DNA of 64,000 nt. Origin: an uncultured Poribacteria bacterium. Lineage in GTDB: Bacteria > Poribacteria > WGA-4E > WGA-3G. Positions 63,900 to 64,000 of this stretch are shown here, one piece after another. The notes under the pieces are model-generated. The model worked only from the letters and a program-made list of their open reading frames with translations. It made no database searches and was not told where the DNA came from. The stretch covers positions 992,001 to 1,056,000 of the forward strand of contig OX638316.1 in the NCBI GenBank assembly GCA_951812525.1, in the 5' to 3' direction. The position numbers were made by a program, and so were the translations under genes. Numbering within the stretch: position 1 is the first letter of the stretch; the number at the start of each line of letters is the position of its first letter.

Positions 63900-64000
63900 C
63901 CTGCACCGTTCCCCCTTGTGCCTCAACACTCTGGACGAAAATCTCGTGTAAGGTCGGCTCTACTAATTCAAACCGTGTCACATCAACACCTTTTTCAACC
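63889..64000 (-). CDS. ABC transporter ATP-binding protein, C-terminal end (cut by window edge)
   Basis: The last 36 codons are visible: VEKGVDVTRFELVEPTLHEI then FVQSVEAQGGTVQDAE and a stop at 63889-63891. The FELVEPTLHEIFVQ segment is the typical C-terminal extension of NatA-like ATPases of ABC-2 exporters. It overlaps the permease start by 11 bases. The catalytic part lies outside the window. Confidence 0.8.
   Translation of the reverse strand, partial: VEKGVDVTRFELVEPTLHEIFVQSVEAQGGTVQDAE

Overview
The window looks like a chromosome segment of an uncultured Gram-negative bacterium with about 47-50% GC. A TonB-dependent outer-membrane receptor, many lipoproteins, Tat-exported DUF1501 and DUF4159 proteins, LamG and CBM-like secreted proteins, PPC/cytochrome c proteins, FlgD-like C-terminal tails and a complete UBact-type proteasome locus fit Candidatus Poribacteria or a close relative. 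This assignment is an inference from gene content; no 16S rRNA gene is present to settle it.

Layout. 1-5 kb: the 5' part of murJ, a DUF2203 gene, and a leftward housekeeping run rpsT, rsmB, thiE, thiD. 5-13 kb: a secreted beta-propeller protein, an eukaryote-like ileS preceded by an Ile-rich leader ORF and attenuator, and a TonB receptor. 13-16.7 kb: an AT-richer accessory patch with a gene relic, an orphan HEPN-like protein and a DUF4258/YgiT toxin-antitoxin pair. 16.9-23.8 kb, rightward: purB, two ABC-2-type permeases without an ATPase, a phosphodiester glycosidase and a Tat-exported DUF4159 protein. 23.8-31.5 kb, leftward: a flavoprotein, a lipoprotein, a secreted metallopeptidase, a PNPOx-like protein, and LamG, CBM and FxLYD proteins. 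31.6-35.3 kb, leftward: tRNA-Ala, 23S and 5S behind several tandem sigma70 promoters, with no 16S. 35.5-42.3 kb: a TolB-like propeller and a PPC/cytochrome c, WD40 and DUF1501 cluster. 42.5-49.6 kb, leftward: mpa, dop, UBact, prcB, prcA and pafA. 50-64 kb: an acyl-CoA ligase, a lipid kinase, a very large subtilase, a fused double substrate-binding lipoprotein, a small operon (ThuA, aldose epimerase, secreted protein) and an ABC-2 exporter cut by the window edge.

How the genes fit together. The 42.5-49.6 kb locus is a self-contained protein-tagging and degradation pathway. UBact is the tag, PafA the ligase, Dop the tag-removing enzyme, Mpa/ARC the unfoldase and PrcA/PrcB the 20S core. The ileS leader is arranged like a classical ribosome-mediated attenuator that would raise IleRS when Ile-tRNA is short. 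Secreted proteins carry at least two kinds of shared C-terminal tail, which suggests dedicated export or anchoring routes.

The intergenic DNA is full of short dispersed palindromes (GTAGGAGGGATT...AATCCC and relatives, more than 20 copies). Three copies lie in frame inside two protein-coding genes. No CRISPR array, insertion sequence or prophage was seen.
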